Assembly: GCA_011525015.1 (NCBI GenBank) | Contig: WTJC01000013.1 | Span: 1-63,184, forward strand | DNA from: Flavobacteriales bacterium | GTDB lineage: Bacteria > Bacteroidota > Bacteroidia > Flavobacteriales > Flavobacteriaceae | Length of the DNA stretch: 63,184 bases | Reading direction: 5' to 3' | In this document: positions 8,706 to 17,822 of the stretch, in pieces | Position numbering within the stretch: the stretch's first letter is position 1 | Layout: each line of letters opens with the position of its first letter | Made by a program: the position numbers and the translations under genes | The notes under the pieces: model-generated | What the model saw: the letters and a program-made list of their open reading frames with translations, nothing else | What the model was told of the DNA's origin: nothing | The model's database searches: none

Positions 8706-11213
8706 ATGCTCATTTTTCGAGGTCTTCTCAAAACATCTAGCCTGTGCTTATGTTTTTTCACTTCAATAGTATTCGCCCAACAGACAAAATCATCCCTAGA
8801 TATTTTCGATGACATTCAGCGGTTAAACTTTTTAGGAAATGCGATGTATATCGCTGCTCATCCTGATGATGAAAACCAAAAAATTATAAGCTACTTGAGC
8901 AATAAAATGCATGCTAAGGTGACTTATTTGTCACTCACTCGAGGCGATGGTGGTCAAAATTTAATTGGTTCTGAACTTAAAGAATCTCTGGGTTTAATTC
9001 GAAGCAACGAACTTATTGAGGCTCGAAAAATTGATGGTGGGCAACAACGATTTACCACTGCTGTAGATTTTGGGTATTCCAAACATCCCGATGAAGCTTT
9101 TGCGTTTTGGAACAAAGATTATATGCTGAAACAGGTAGTTGGGCAGATTCGAAAACTCAGACCTGACATCATTATCAATCGATTTGATCATAGAAGTCCC
9201 GGAACTACTCATGGGCATCACACGGCCTCTGCAATATTAAGTCACCAGGCATTTGATCTGGCTTCAGATGATAGTTACCAAGACCAATTTGGAGAAAAAC
9301 CTTGGCGTCCCAATCGACTTTATTTCAATACCAATTGGTGGTTTTATGGTTCACGAGCTGCCTTTGATAAGGTTGACAAGTCAAATTTAGTAGAAGTAGA
9401 AGTTGGAGAATTTGACCCTACACGAGGTCAGTCGTATAATGAAATCGCCTCCATGGCCAGAAGCCAACACAAATCTCAAGGATTTGGAACATCCCTTCAA
9501 AAAAATCAAGAAACAGAATACCTAGAGGTTTTGAAAGGAACTCAAGGAACTACAGGTGATCTTTTTGGCGGTATTGATACCAGTTGGAATCGAATCAAAG
9601 AAGGCGAGGCCATCGGTAATATTTTAAATGCAGTAGAAGAATCCTTTGACTTTAAGAATCCCTCAAACCATTTAGCTGAGCTCGTAAAGGCACAGCAATT
9701 GATTAAGCAAATTGAGGATTCATTCTGGAGAGACTTGAAACTAGAGGCTATTAATGCAATTATTTTAGACCTTGCGCGTATAGATTTAGAAGCACATGTG
9801 GCTCAAAAATCTGTACAACCAGGAGAAAAAATTGAAATTCAATTGGATGTTGTAAATCGTGGCTTGGCTTCTATTGAACTCGAATCTATTTCCATTTCGA
9901 ATTCAGATATGTATTCGACTGATCTAGATACCATTATACCATCAAATACGGTTAAGAGTTTAAAATTTTTTCCTGAAGTTTTACGCAATAGTCCTTATTC
10001 AAGTCCTTATTGGTTGTTACAACAACACAATAGAAAACAATATACCGTAGTCTCTAATGACGATATTGGTAAACCTGCTTCAGATACCGCCATGTCAGTT
10101 TTACTTGCACTTAGTCTTGAGGATACAACAGTAGAGGTAGATTTGCCTGTGCGCTACAAAGAGATTAAGCCTGAGTTTGGTCCGTATTACGAACAGTTTC
10201 ACATTCTTCCATCTGCAGCGCTGCAAATTGACAAATCCATTGAAATTTTTGACAGCAAGCAACCTAAAAATGTACGTGTTGAAGTGGTTTTGAACAAAGA
10301 AGAATACGATGGTATTTTAAGCATTAGTGCGCCAAAAGGCTGGACGGTGACACCAACACAACTAAACATTAAATGGACAAAATCTCAAGGCACCTATCCT
10401 GTAACTATATCGGTAACACCTCCTGCAAATCAGCAATCCAAAGGTCATTTAAGCTTTGAACTGACGTCTTCTTTTGAATCTCATAAACTTCAGCAACAGC
10501 AGATTAGCTATGATCATATCGAAAAACAAACAGTTCTTTCTCCGGCAGAGATTGAATTGAGTCGAATCATAATGCAAAAATCAAATGCTAAGGTGGGCTA
10601 CATCATGGGCGCTGGAGACAAAGTTTTTGATAACCTTTTGGCCGTTGGATATGATATTGAATTAATCCCTACATCTGCCCTTAATGCTCAAAACTTAAAA
10701 CGTTTTAAAACGATTATCACAGGTATACGTGCCTATAATGTATTAGATGATTTAAAGGCCAATCAAGAGTTACTTTTTGATTTTGTGCGACAGGGTGGCA
10801 ATTTAATTCTGCAGTACAATACCGCTAATAGATGGGGTGCTCAATTTGAAAAATTGGCCCCCTACCCTATGAAACTTTCTTACAATAGAGTTACCGACGA
10901 ATACGCTCCAGTTAAGCTATTGAATCCAAGACATAAGGCCATGAATTATCCAAATAAAATTAGCGCTCAAGATTTTGAGGGTTGGGTGCAAGAAAGAGGT
11001 TTGTATTTTCCTGAAACTTGGAGCAGTAATTTCACCCCTCTCTTCGAATTTCAAGACAAAGGCGAATCACCATTGCAGGGCAGTTTACTCATTGCCCCAC
11101 TCGGAAAAGGAAACTATGTTTACACTTCTTTGAGTTTGTTTAGGCAACTTCCAGAGGGTGTTCCAGGAGCTTACAGATTACTTGCTAATTTAATTTCATT
11201 AAACTCCAATTAA
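8706..11213 (+). CDS. Secreted PIG-L family deacetylase with long C-terminal extension
   Basis: 835-residue exported protein. A Sec signal peptide covers residues 1-25 (cleavage near VFAQ). The PIG-L/LmbE zinc deacetylase domain follows (about 38-230) with AAHPDDEN and the second metal motif GTTHGHHTA. Residues about 350-620 look beta-rich with immunoglobulin-like segments, and about 630-830 look like a class I glutamine-amidotransferase-type alpha/beta domain that starts at KVGYIMGAGDKVFDN. Such enzymes remove N-acetyl groups from amino sugars; the substrate here is unknown. The following symporter gene starts on the stop codon (TAATG), so the two are coupled, suggesting that the released product is what the symporter imports. 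Confidence 0.85.
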   Translation: MLIFRGLLKTSSLCLCFFTSIVFAQQTKSSLDIFDDIQRLNFLGNAMYIAAHPDDENQKIISYLSNKMHAKVTYLSLTRGDGGQNLIGSELKESLGLIRSNELIEARKIDGGQQRFTTAVDFGYSKHPDEAFAFWNKDYMLKQVVGQIRKLRPDIIINRFDHRSPGTTHGHHTASAILSHQAFDLASDDSYQDQFGEKPWRPNRLYFNTNWWFYGSRAAFDKVDKSNLVEVEVGEFDPTRGQSYNEIASMARSQHKSQGFGTSLQKNQETEYLEVLKGTQGTTGDLFGGIDTSWNRIKEGEAIGNILNAVEESFDFKNPSNHLAELVKAQQLIKQIEDSFWRDLKLEAINAIILDLARIDLEAHVAQKSVQPGEKIEIQLDVVNRGLASIELESISISNSDMYSTDLDTIIPSNTVKSLKFFPEVLRNSPYSSPYWLLQQHNRKQYTVVSNDDIGKPASDTAMSVLLALSLEDTTVEVDLPVRYKEIKPEFGPYYEQFHILPSAALQIDKSIEIFDSKQPKNVRVEVVLNKEEYDGILSISAPKGWTVTPTQLNIKWTKSQGTYPVTISVTPPANQQSKGHLSFELTSSFESHKLQQQQISYDHIEKQTVLSPAEIELSRIIMQKSNAKVGYIMGAGDKVFDNLLAVGYDIELIPTSALNAQNLKRFKTIITGIRAYNVLDDLKANQELLFDFVRQGGNLILQYNTANRWGAQFEKLAPYPMKLSYNRVTDEYAPVKLLNPRHKAMNYPNKISAQDFEGWVQERGLYFPETWSSNFTPLFEFQDKGESPLQGSLLIAPLGKGNYVYTSLSLFRQLPEGVPGAYRLLANLISLNSN

Positions 11214-12871
11214 TGAGCAATATTGATTGGGTCGTTCTTTGTTCAACACTTGCTTTCATAGTCATCTATGGAATTTATAAAAGTACCTCAAAAGCGAGTG
11301 CAGAAAACTATTTACGCGGAAAAGACGGTAGTAAATGGTGGACCATAGGACTTTCAGTAATGGCCACTCAGGCTAGTGCTATTACTTTTTTGTCAACGCC
11401 GGGTCAAGCTTTTCACGACGGTTTGGGATTTGTTCAGTTTTATTTTGGACTTCCCATTGCCATGATTGTCATATCAAAATTCTTTGTACCCTATTACTAC
11501 AAACAAAATGTATTTACGGCCTATGAACTTTTGGAAAATAGGTTTAATAAACCCACACGAACGCTAACGGCCATCTTGTTTTTAATTCAACGGGGAATGG
11601 CCGCCGGAATTACCATTTTTGCTCCCTCTATTATTCTTTCAGCGGTTTTGGGATGGGATTTGAGACTGCTCAATATTATTATAGGTTCAATTGTGGTTTT
11701 ATATACTGTTGTCGGGGGAACGGCCGCTGTAAATATTACTCAAAAGCAACAGATGACTGTAATTTTTACAGGTCTACTTTTCGTTTTTTTCTACTTGTTT
11801 CAACTGATGCCAGATTACGTCTCTAGCAATCGCGTTTTTGAAATTGCCAAAATAAATTCAAAGCTCAATACTTTGGATTTTAGCATAGACCCAAAAAACA
11901 GATATACTTTTTGGAGTGGTATCACTGGTGGTTTCTTTTTAGCTCTTGCTTATTTCGGAACAGATCAAAGTCAAGTGCAACGATATCTCTCGGGGAATTC
12001 CATAAAAGAAAGTCAGTGGGGTTTATTTTTTAATGGAATCTTTAAAATACCACTTCAACTTTTTATACTTTTTATCGGGGTATTGGTATTTGTTTTCTAT
12101 CAATTTAATTCGAGTCCTCTTCATTTCAATCCTTCGGTTGAGAAAATGATTCAAAACTCCACCTATGCTTCAGACTATGAAGTGCTTCAAAACGAATACG
12201 AGCAAATCGAATTTAAAAGGCATGAGATTTATGCTTCTTCATCAGCGATTGAAGAACAGAAAGAAGAATTACTGGCCTTGAATACCGCTGAAAAAGAGTT
12301 GAGAGCACAGGCCAAAACACTAGCCACAAAAATAGATCAGGACGTAGTAGTCAACGACAAAGACTACGTTTTTATACATTTCATTTTAACCCAGTTACCT
12401 ATTGGTCTTATAGGCTTATTGTTGGCCGTTATTTTATCTGCTGCGATGTCTTCTACAGCCTCTGAATTAAATGCCTTAGGGGTCACAACAGCAATAGATA
12501 TTTACGGGCGACATTCAGGTAAAGAAATGACCAAAGAAGGCTTAGCAAAGCACACCAAAGTTTTTACTTTTTTATGGGGTATTGTAGCCATTTTCATTGC
12601 GAGCATAGCCAACTTATTTGACAATCTCATTCAATTGGTAAATATCATCGGCTCTTTATTTTATGGAAATGTCCTGGGGATTTTTCTTGTGGCCTTCTTT
12701 TTAAAACACATCAGTGCCAAAGCAGTGTTTTACGCCGCAATTCTAACTCAAATCGCAGTATTTGTCATTTACTTTATGGATGTAGTTGGTTACCTATGGC
12801 TCAATGCGATAGGGTGCCTTTTATTGGTGTTAATCGCTTCGAGCTTCCAATTAATTTCTAAAAAAAGCTAG
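11213..12871 (+). CDS. Sodium:solute symporter (SSS family)
   Basis: 552-residue inner-membrane transporter with about 13 hydrophobic helices and SSS-type features such as the GGxxA stretch and SxxSSTASEL near residue 415. It couples sodium entry to uptake of a small solute such as a sugar. Between helices, around residues 310-385, there is an unusual charged insertion rich in Glu, Lys, Gln and Ala with coiled-coil character. The start overlaps the PIG-L deacetylase stop by one base (TAATG). Context suggests a deacetylated amino sugar or a related sugar as substrate, which is inference. The gene is convergent with the DUF2911 gene 11 nt away. Confidence 0.9.
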   Translation: MSNIDWVVLCSTLAFIVIYGIYKSTSKASAENYLRGKDGSKWWTIGLSVMATQASAITFLSTPGQAFHDGLGFVQFYFGLPIAMIVISKFFVPYYYKQNVFTAYELLENRFNKPTRTLTAILFLIQRGMAAGITIFAPSIILSAVLGWDLRLLNIIIGSIVVLYTVVGGTAAVNITQKQQMTVIFTGLLFVFFYLFQLMPDYVSSNRVFEIAKINSKLNTLDFSIDPKNRYTFWSGITGGFFLALAYFGTDQSQVQRYLSGNSIKESQWGLFFNGIFKIPLQLFILFIGVLVFVFYQFNSSPLHFNPSVEKMIQNSTYASDYEVLQNEYEQIEFKRHEIYASSSAIEEQKEELLALNTAEKELRAQAKTLATKIDQDVVVNDKDYVFIHFILTQLPIGLIGLLLAVILSAAMSSTASELNALGVTTAIDIYGRHSGKEMTKEGLAKHTKVFTFLWGIVAIFIASIANLFDNLIQLVNIIGSLFYGNVLGIFLVAFFLKHISAKAVFYAAILTQIAVFVIYFMDVVGYLWLNAIGCLLLVLIASSFQLISKKS

Positions 12872-12881
12872 GATAAGGGGT

Positions 12882-13724
12882 TTACTGATTTGCAGCTATA
12901 AAGGCATTGTTCATACGAACATAATCCATATTACCCGCACCCTGAGCAATCTCCAATGAGGTTTCTGCAGCTTTTAGTGCTGAGGGAATATCTCCTAAAT
13001 CTTTATAAATCAATGATTTTAAGCGATACATCCAATAAGCATTGGTATTGCCTTCAGTTGCGGTATCAATCCAAAACTTAGCAAGAGAAAGGTCAAGTTT
13101 TTCTTCATGGTAGTATTGAGCGGCCCTATAGTAGTCAGATGCTGTTGGACTCGTATTCAAGACGCTCACTATAGATTCAATAGCAATTTCTTTAGTCATT
13201 AATTGGATTGGAATTTGCACCAAGGTGGTGTCCCAATGCAGATTTAAACTGCAGGAATTGTTGGTAATGTCACCGATATAAATGGATAAACTCTCTTCGG
13301 AATGATTGATTTCTTTGGCCGTTGCTTGAATTCTCAATGCCACCAATTCTTCTTTGAATTCAGCAGGAAGACCCCAATTGTCTGTGGTGGTGTAAAAGAG
13401 CACCTCCCATTTATCTTCACTAGGTATAGTGTATAAGCTGTAGGTACCTTTTTGCAGTTTGTCTTCGCCAAACAAAATATCCTCGCTTAAGCTTATTAAT
13501 GTGTTCTCATTAGCTCCCGTTCTCCAGAGTTCACCATAAGGCACTAGACTACCGAATATAGCTCTACCTCTCTTTGCTGGTCTAGCGTATTCTATAGTGA
13601 TTTCAGTAAGACCTGCTTGTTGAGTGATTTTTGTTTTAGGACTTGGTGCAGGAGTGCGCAATTGACTGTAACTAAAAGTTAAAACGCATGTACTCAAGAC
13701 CAAAGAGAAAAGTGTCTTTTTCAT
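12882..13724 (-). CDS. DUF2911 domain protein, exported
   Basis: About 280 residues from the ATG at 13724; a longer start at 13757 only adds a leader-like hydrophobic run. A signal peptide (KKTLFSLVLSTCVLTFSYSQ) is followed by the DUF2911 domain with its RTGANENT and YSLYTIPSEDKWEV motifs (about residues 25-170), then a C-terminal helical region with TPR-like spacing (about 185-275). DUF2911 proteins are common in Bacteroidota and have no established role. Localisation is periplasmic. The gene is convergent with the symporter and divergent from the SRPBCC operon. Confidence 0.85.
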   Translation of the reverse strand: MKKTLFSLVLSTCVLTFSYSQLRTPAPSPKTKITQQAGLTEITIEYARPAKRGRAIFGSLVPYGELWRTGANENTLISLSEDILFGEDKLQKGTYSLYTIPSEDKWEVLFYTTTDNWGLPAEFKEELVALRIQATAKEINHSEESLSIYIGDITNNSCSLNLHWDTTLVQIPIQLMTKEIAIESIVSVLNTSPTASDYYRAAQYYHEEKLDLSLAKFWIDTATEGNTNAYWMYRLKSLIYKDLGDIPSALKAAETSLEIAQGAGNMDYVRMNNAFIAANQ

Positions 13725-13780
13725 ATTTATAAGTATTAACAAGTGTAAAATTAGCACATTTTAATTTTCATTTTGTTTAA

Positions 13781-13799
13781 TATTTTTGCAATATCTTTG
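13781..13799 (+). promoter_or_regulatory. Two overlapping -7 boxes for the SRPBCC-SDR-photolyase operon
   Basis: TATTTTTG at 13781-13788 and TATCTTTG at 13792-13799 both match TAnnTTTG. The first would give a leader of about 12 nt, the second an almost leaderless transcript starting at or next to the ATG at 13806. The presence of these boxes shows that the ATG at 13806, not an upstream TTG at 13773, is the real start. Confidence 0.5.
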
Positions 13800-13805
13800 A
13801 ACAAT

Positions 13806-14312
13806 ATGCCATACGAATTACACGTTAAACAGCTCATAAATACCTCTCCTACTAAGGCCTGGGATTTTCTTTGTGATGTTCACAATTTAGCGGTTTTAAC
13901 TCCAAAATTTCTGCATTTTAAAACGCAGTATAAATCCCACGAAAAGGTCAAACAAGGGGTGGTTTTTGTACATAAGATCAAGCCTTTTTCAATCATTGGT
14001 CTAACCTGGACCTCATACATTACAGAATTTGAACAAGGGCGCTCCTTCAGTGACATACAATTAGATGGTCCCTATAAAACTTGGGTTCACCAGCACAATA
14101 TTGAAGAATATACAGAGGATGCTTGTTTTATGGTAGACAAGGTGCTCTTTAGTCTCAAGTTTGGCCCCTTAAATCCGCTTGTTTATACCCTTATCGTAAA
14201 GCCTAGTATTCTAAAAGCTTTTGAATTTAGACGACAAAAAATAGAATCGCTTTTCAATTCAGCATCTGACTTTCAGAAAAACTATACACTACACTTAAAA
14301 AAAATTAAATGA
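13806..14312 (+). CDS. SRPBCC family protein (cell-division-inhibitor-like)
   Basis: 168-residue helix-grip fold protein with the ELHVKQLINTSPTKAWDFL opening and a C-terminal helix, resembling the coenzyme Q-binding or cell division inhibitor branch of SRPBCC. These small domains bind hydrophobic ligands. It has no signal peptide. It overlaps the downstream SDR gene by 4 nt (ATGA), and the SDR gene is followed with 1-nt overlap by a photolyase, so the three are made together. This trio recurs, as I recall, near photolyases in marine flavobacteria, which suggests a shared role in light or UV response; the exact role is unknown. Confidence 0.8.
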   Translation: MPYELHVKQLINTSPTKAWDFLCDVHNLAVLTPKFLHFKTQYKSHEKVKQGVVFVHKIKPFSIIGLTWTSYITEFEQGRSFSDIQLDGPYKTWVHQHNIEEYTEDACFMVDKVLFSLKFGPLNPLVYTLIVKPSILKAFEFRRQKIESLFNSASDFQKNYTLHLKKIK

Positions 14313-14998
14313 AAACATTTGTAATTATTGGTTCAACCACCGGAATAGGATTGAGTATGGCTGAGCAATTAGCGCAGAACAATCGTGTTTTTGGAGTATC
14401 TCGCAGAGAACATTCAGAAATAAATCATGCCAATTACACCCATTTCTCCTTTGACGTTTTAGCAGACTCATGGGATACCATTCCTTTTCCAGAACAAATT
14501 GATGGTTTGGTCTACTGCCCAGGAAGTATTCAATTAAAGCCCCTAAAAATGCTTACGGATAAGGTCATTCGTGAAGACATGGAAATCAATTTCTTTGGAG
14601 CCATTAATTGCATTAAAGCGGTGAGTGATTGTCTACAACAAAACTCAAGTATTCTTCTTTTTTCAACTGTTGCCGTACAACAGGGTATGCCATTTCACGC
14701 AAGTATTGCTGCAGCCAAAGGAGCCATTGAAGGTCTTACTAGATCTCTTGCGGCAGAGTTTGCCCCCAAGGTTAGAGTAAATGCCATTGCCCCTTCAATT
14801 GTAGATACACCTCTGGCCAAAAGATTATTAAACAACGACCGCAAACGAGAACTTATATCAGACAAACATCCTTTAAAACGCGTGGGTGAAGTAAAAGATA
14901 TTTCTGAATTGGGATGTTTTTTACTCAGCCCTTCTGCCTCTTGGATTACAGGGCAAATAATTGGAGTTGACGGAGGTAAATCAAGTATCAGCTTGTAA
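14309..14998 (+). CDS. Short-chain dehydrogenase/reductase (SDR)
   Basis: 229-residue classical-type SDR. The N-terminal nucleotide motif is GSTTGIG (residues 8-14) and the C-terminal part contains the substrate-loop region ending in TGQIIGVDGG. The active-site region reads LLFSTVAVQ...HASIAAAKGA: Ser and the YxxxK lysine are present, but the tyrosine position looks like S/I rather than Y, so catalysis may be altered. It sits between the SRPBCC gene (4-nt overlap) and photolyase (1-nt overlap). Substrate unknown. Confidence 0.82.
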   Translation: MKTFVIIGSTTGIGLSMAEQLAQNNRVFGVSRREHSEINHANYTHFSFDVLADSWDTIPFPEQIDGLVYCPGSIQLKPLKMLTDKVIREDMEINFFGAINCIKAVSDCLQQNSSILLFSTVAVQQGMPFHASIAAAKGAIEGLTRSLAAEFAPKVRVNAIAPSIVDTPLAKRLLNNDRKRELISDKHPLKRVGEVKDISELGCFLLSPSASWITGQIIGVDGGKSSISL

Positions 14999-16305
14999 TG
15001 ACAAAAACAACTATCGTTTGGTTGCGCAGAGATTTGCGCTTAGAAGACAACACAGCACTGCGTAATGCATTGGCTGAAGAAAAGAATGTTCAGCTCCTTT
15101 TTATTTTTGATCCTGCGATTTTAGATCGATTAGAGAAAGATGATGCGCGCGTAAGTTTTATTTTCGAACAACTTCGTGCTATTGATGAAAAAGTCCAAGA
15201 AAAAGGCTCCTCTGTGCTTATTCGCTTTGGTGCTCCCAATGATGTTTTTAGTGAACTCCAACAAGAAATAGGTTTACACTCAATATACATCAATCACGAC
15301 TACGAACCCTACGCCATTGAAAGGGATCGTCAAATAGAAGAATGGGCAGCTCAACATGAAATTCAATTTAACAGCTATAAAGACCAAGTTATTTTTGAAA
15401 AAAATGATGTGCTCAAAGACGATGGTAAACCTTATGTGGTCTTCACTCCATACAAACGCAAATGGATTCAGCACTTTGAGTCTTTGCCGAAATACAACCA
15501 AAATCAAGAATGCAATTGGTCTAATTTAAGACCCCTAAATGTAGCTGAGCATAAAATCAGCAGTCTTAAAGACATCGGTTTTGAGCCCACGAAAATAGCA
15601 CTACAGGAATTTGACTTGAGTTCAGCCTTAATTGAAAATTACGAGGCCAAACGCAACTTTCCAGGTCAAAACGGAACTTCACGAATTGGGGTTCACCTAA
15701 GATTTGGAACAATTTCAATTCGAAAATTAGTTCAAAAGGCATATGCTGCAAACAATCATACGTTCTTGAGCGAACTGATCTGGAGGGAGTTTTTTATGCA
15801 GATTCTGTGGCATTTTCCGCACACCATTAATCAGTCGTTTAAACCAAAATACGACCGCATTCAATGGAACAATAATTCAGAAGATTTTGAACGCTGGAAA
15901 TCAGGTACTACAGGCTACCCCTTAGTAGATGCAGGAATGAGAGAACTCAATACCTCAGGCTATATGCACAATAGGGTACGAATGCTTTGTGCGAGCTTTT
16001 TGTGTAAACATTTGCTAATTGATTGGCGTTGGGGAGAGGCTTATTTCGCCTCCAAATTATTGGATTTCGAACTTGCCAGTAATGTCGGTAATTGGCAGTG
16101 GGCTGCGGGAAGTGGAGTTGACGCTGCACCTTATTTTAGAATATTCAATCCCGAATCTCAGATTAAAAAATTTGACCAACGCTTGGCGTATATTTCAAAA
16201 TGGGTGCCTGATTTTCAAGAACTCACCTACCCCCAACCTATGGTCGAACACAAGTGGGCTAGAGAGCGTTGTTTAAAGGTCTATAAAGAATCTTTGGAGT
16301 CCTAG
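14998..16305 (+). CDS. phrB: Cryptochrome/deoxyribodipyrimidine photolyase
   Basis: 435-residue flavoprotein. The N-terminal DNA photolyase domain opens with TTIVWLRRDLRLEDNTAL; the FAD-binding domain carries SELIWREFFMQILW, TGYPLVDAGMREL and NWQWAAGSGVDAAPYFRIFNP, all class I CPD photolyase/cryptochrome signatures. It uses blue light and reduced FAD to split cyclobutane pyrimidine dimers. Length is slightly below the 450-480 of many bacterial photolyases but all core motifs are intact. It is the third gene of an operon with the SRPBCC and SDR genes, and a BLUF light sensor lies 2.6 kb downstream. Confidence 0.93.
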   Translation: MTKTTIVWLRRDLRLEDNTALRNALAEEKNVQLLFIFDPAILDRLEKDDARVSFIFEQLRAIDEKVQEKGSSVLIRFGAPNDVFSELQQEIGLHSIYINHDYEPYAIERDRQIEEWAAQHEIQFNSYKDQVIFEKNDVLKDDGKPYVVFTPYKRKWIQHFESLPKYNQNQECNWSNLRPLNVAEHKISSLKDIGFEPTKIALQEFDLSSALIENYEAKRNFPGQNGTSRIGVHLRFGTISIRKLVQKAYAANNHTFLSELIWREFFMQILWHFPHTINQSFKPKYDRIQWNNNSEDFERWKSGTTGYPLVDAGMRELNTSGYMHNRVRMLCASFLCKHLLIDWRWGEAYFASKLLDFELASNVGNWQWAAGSGVDAAPYFRIFNPESQIKKFDQRLAYISKWVPDFQELTYPQPMVEHKWARERCLKVYKESLES

Positions 16306-16313
16306 TATTTTTG
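16306..16313 (+). promoter_or_regulatory. Bacteroidota -7 box for the M20 amidohydrolase gene
   Basis: TATTTTTG directly follows the photolyase TAG stop and matches TAnnTTTG. It would start transcription near 16318-16320, about 20 nt before the ATG at 16341. Confidence 0.45.
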
Positions 16314-16340
16314 TAATTTCAGTTCCTATAACTAAATATC

Positions 16341-17771
16341 ATGAAAAACGTATACATCATTCTTGCCGCCTTATTCGTTTTGCCCTTGTCGGTACAAGCT
16401 CAAAAATTGAGTAAGCACAAAAAAGAAATTATCAATTCTATCGAAAAGCATTCGGACCAATTAATCGCTATTAGTGATTCTATTTGGGCTTACGCAGAAA
16501 CTGCCTTTGACGAAACCAACTCTTCAAAACTATTATCTGATTATGCCGAAAGTCAAGGCTTCACAGTAGAAAAAGGAGTAGCTGGTATGCCCACGGCATT
16601 TGTGGCGACCTATGGTAGCGGATCTCCTGTAATTAGTGTGCTAGGTGAATTTGATGCACTTCCTGGCATTTCGCAAAAAGCAAGTCCGGTTAAAGAGGCG
16701 CTTAATGAAGGAGCGGCTGGACACGGATGTGGTCACAATCTTTTCGGAACCGCTTCACTTGGGGCTGCAATTGCAGTTAAAGAACTCATTGAAGCTGGAA
16801 AAATTCAGGGTACAGTTAAATTTATGGGAACACCTGCAGAAGAAAAGTTTTTCGGAAAAATCTGGATGGTTAACGAAGGAGTATGGTCTGATGTAGATGT
16901 CAATGTAAGTTGGCATCCTTCGGCTAAAATTGAAGCTGATGTGCAGTCTACCCTTGCTTTAGTTGACTTCAAAGTTGAATTTTTTGGTCAAACAGCTCAC
17001 GCTTCGGCTGATCCTTGGAATGGACGTTCAGCTTCTGATGCACTTGAATTATACACCAATGGAATCAATTACTACAGAGAACACATCAAACCAAGTGTTC
17101 GAATTCATTACCACATTCAAGACGGTGGACAGGTAGTTAACGTAGTTCCAGATTATTCAAAATTATGGGTTCGCGTTAGAGATTCTAAAAGGGATGGAAT
17201 GATTCCGGTGTACGAACGCGTGAAAGAAATGGCTGAAGGTGCAGCTATACTCGCTGATGTTGATTATAAAATATCATTGATTTCGGGAATCTATGAAACC
17301 CTTGTCAACCGAAGAGGTGGAGAAATCATGCAAAATAATTTGGAGTTACTCGGCCCAATATCATACACAGACCAGGAGATTGAATTCGGTAAAAAAATTC
17401 AAATGGCTACAGAAAAGCCACAAATAGGAATAGATGGTGGAATTCACCCCTTACTTGAAACTCGAGAAAATCCAGGAGGAGGTTCTACAGATGTAGGTGA
17501 TGTAAGCTGGAATGTGGCCAATATCAACTTGGGAGTTACCACAGCACCGATTGACACACCCTGGCACTCCTGGGCCGTAGTTTCGTGTGCAGGAATGAGT
17601 ATAGGTCACAAGGGAATGCTCTACGCCGCCAAAGCGATGAGTATGACTATGCTTGATTTATTCAAGAATCCAAAATACGTAGAAGAGGTAAAAGCGGAAT
17701 ACGTTGAGCGCAAAGGAGATGCGCAATACGAGGCGATTATTCCTCCAGGGCCTCCACCAATTGGACAATAA
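16341..17771 (+). CDS. Secreted M20 family amidohydrolase
   Basis: 476-residue metallo-amidohydrolase of the M20 peptidase group, close to the AbgB/aminobenzoyl-glutamate hydrolase branch. A Sec signal peptide ends near VQAQ (residue 21). Metal-site motifs are visible: GHGCGHNLFG (about 127-136), the Glu pair in GTPAEE and SWHPSAK; a dimerisation insert with QTAHASADPW follows. It would hydrolyse N-acyl or peptide-like amides in the periplasm; the substrate is not predictable. Alone between two promoters/terminators, it ends with a strong terminator at 17781-17810. The C-terminus is Pro-rich (IIPPGPPPIGQ). Confidence 0.88.
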   Translation: MKNVYIILAALFVLPLSVQAQKLSKHKKEIINSIEKHSDQLIAISDSIWAYAETAFDETNSSKLLSDYAESQGFTVEKGVAGMPTAFVATYGSGSPVISVLGEFDALPGISQKASPVKEALNEGAAGHGCGHNLFGTASLGAAIAVKELIEAGKIQGTVKFMGTPAEEKFFGKIWMVNEGVWSDVDVNVSWHPSAKIEADVQSTLALVDFKVEFFGQTAHASADPWNGRSASDALELYTNGINYYREHIKPSVRIHYHIQDGGQVVNVVPDYSKLWVRVRDSKRDGMIPVYERVKEMAEGAAILADVDYKISLISGIYETLVNRRGGEIMQNNLELLGPISYTDQEIEFGKKIQMATEKPQIGIDGGIHPLLETRENPGGGSTDVGDVSWNVANINLGVTTAPIDTPWHSWAVVSCAGMSIGHKGMLYAAKAMSMTMLDLFKNPKYVEEVKAEYVERKGDAQYEAIIPPGPPPIGQ

Positions 17772-17780
17772 TAATATCAA

Positions 17781-17810
17781 GAGCACAGCAAAATGCTGTG
17801 CTCATTTTTT
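17781..17810 (+). terminator. Rho-independent terminator after the M20 gene
   Basis: A 9-bp perfect stem (GAGCACAGC / GCTGTGCTC) with loop AAAAT, followed by ATTTTTT. Confidence 0.88.
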
Positions 17811-17822
17811 ATATAAATCGCT

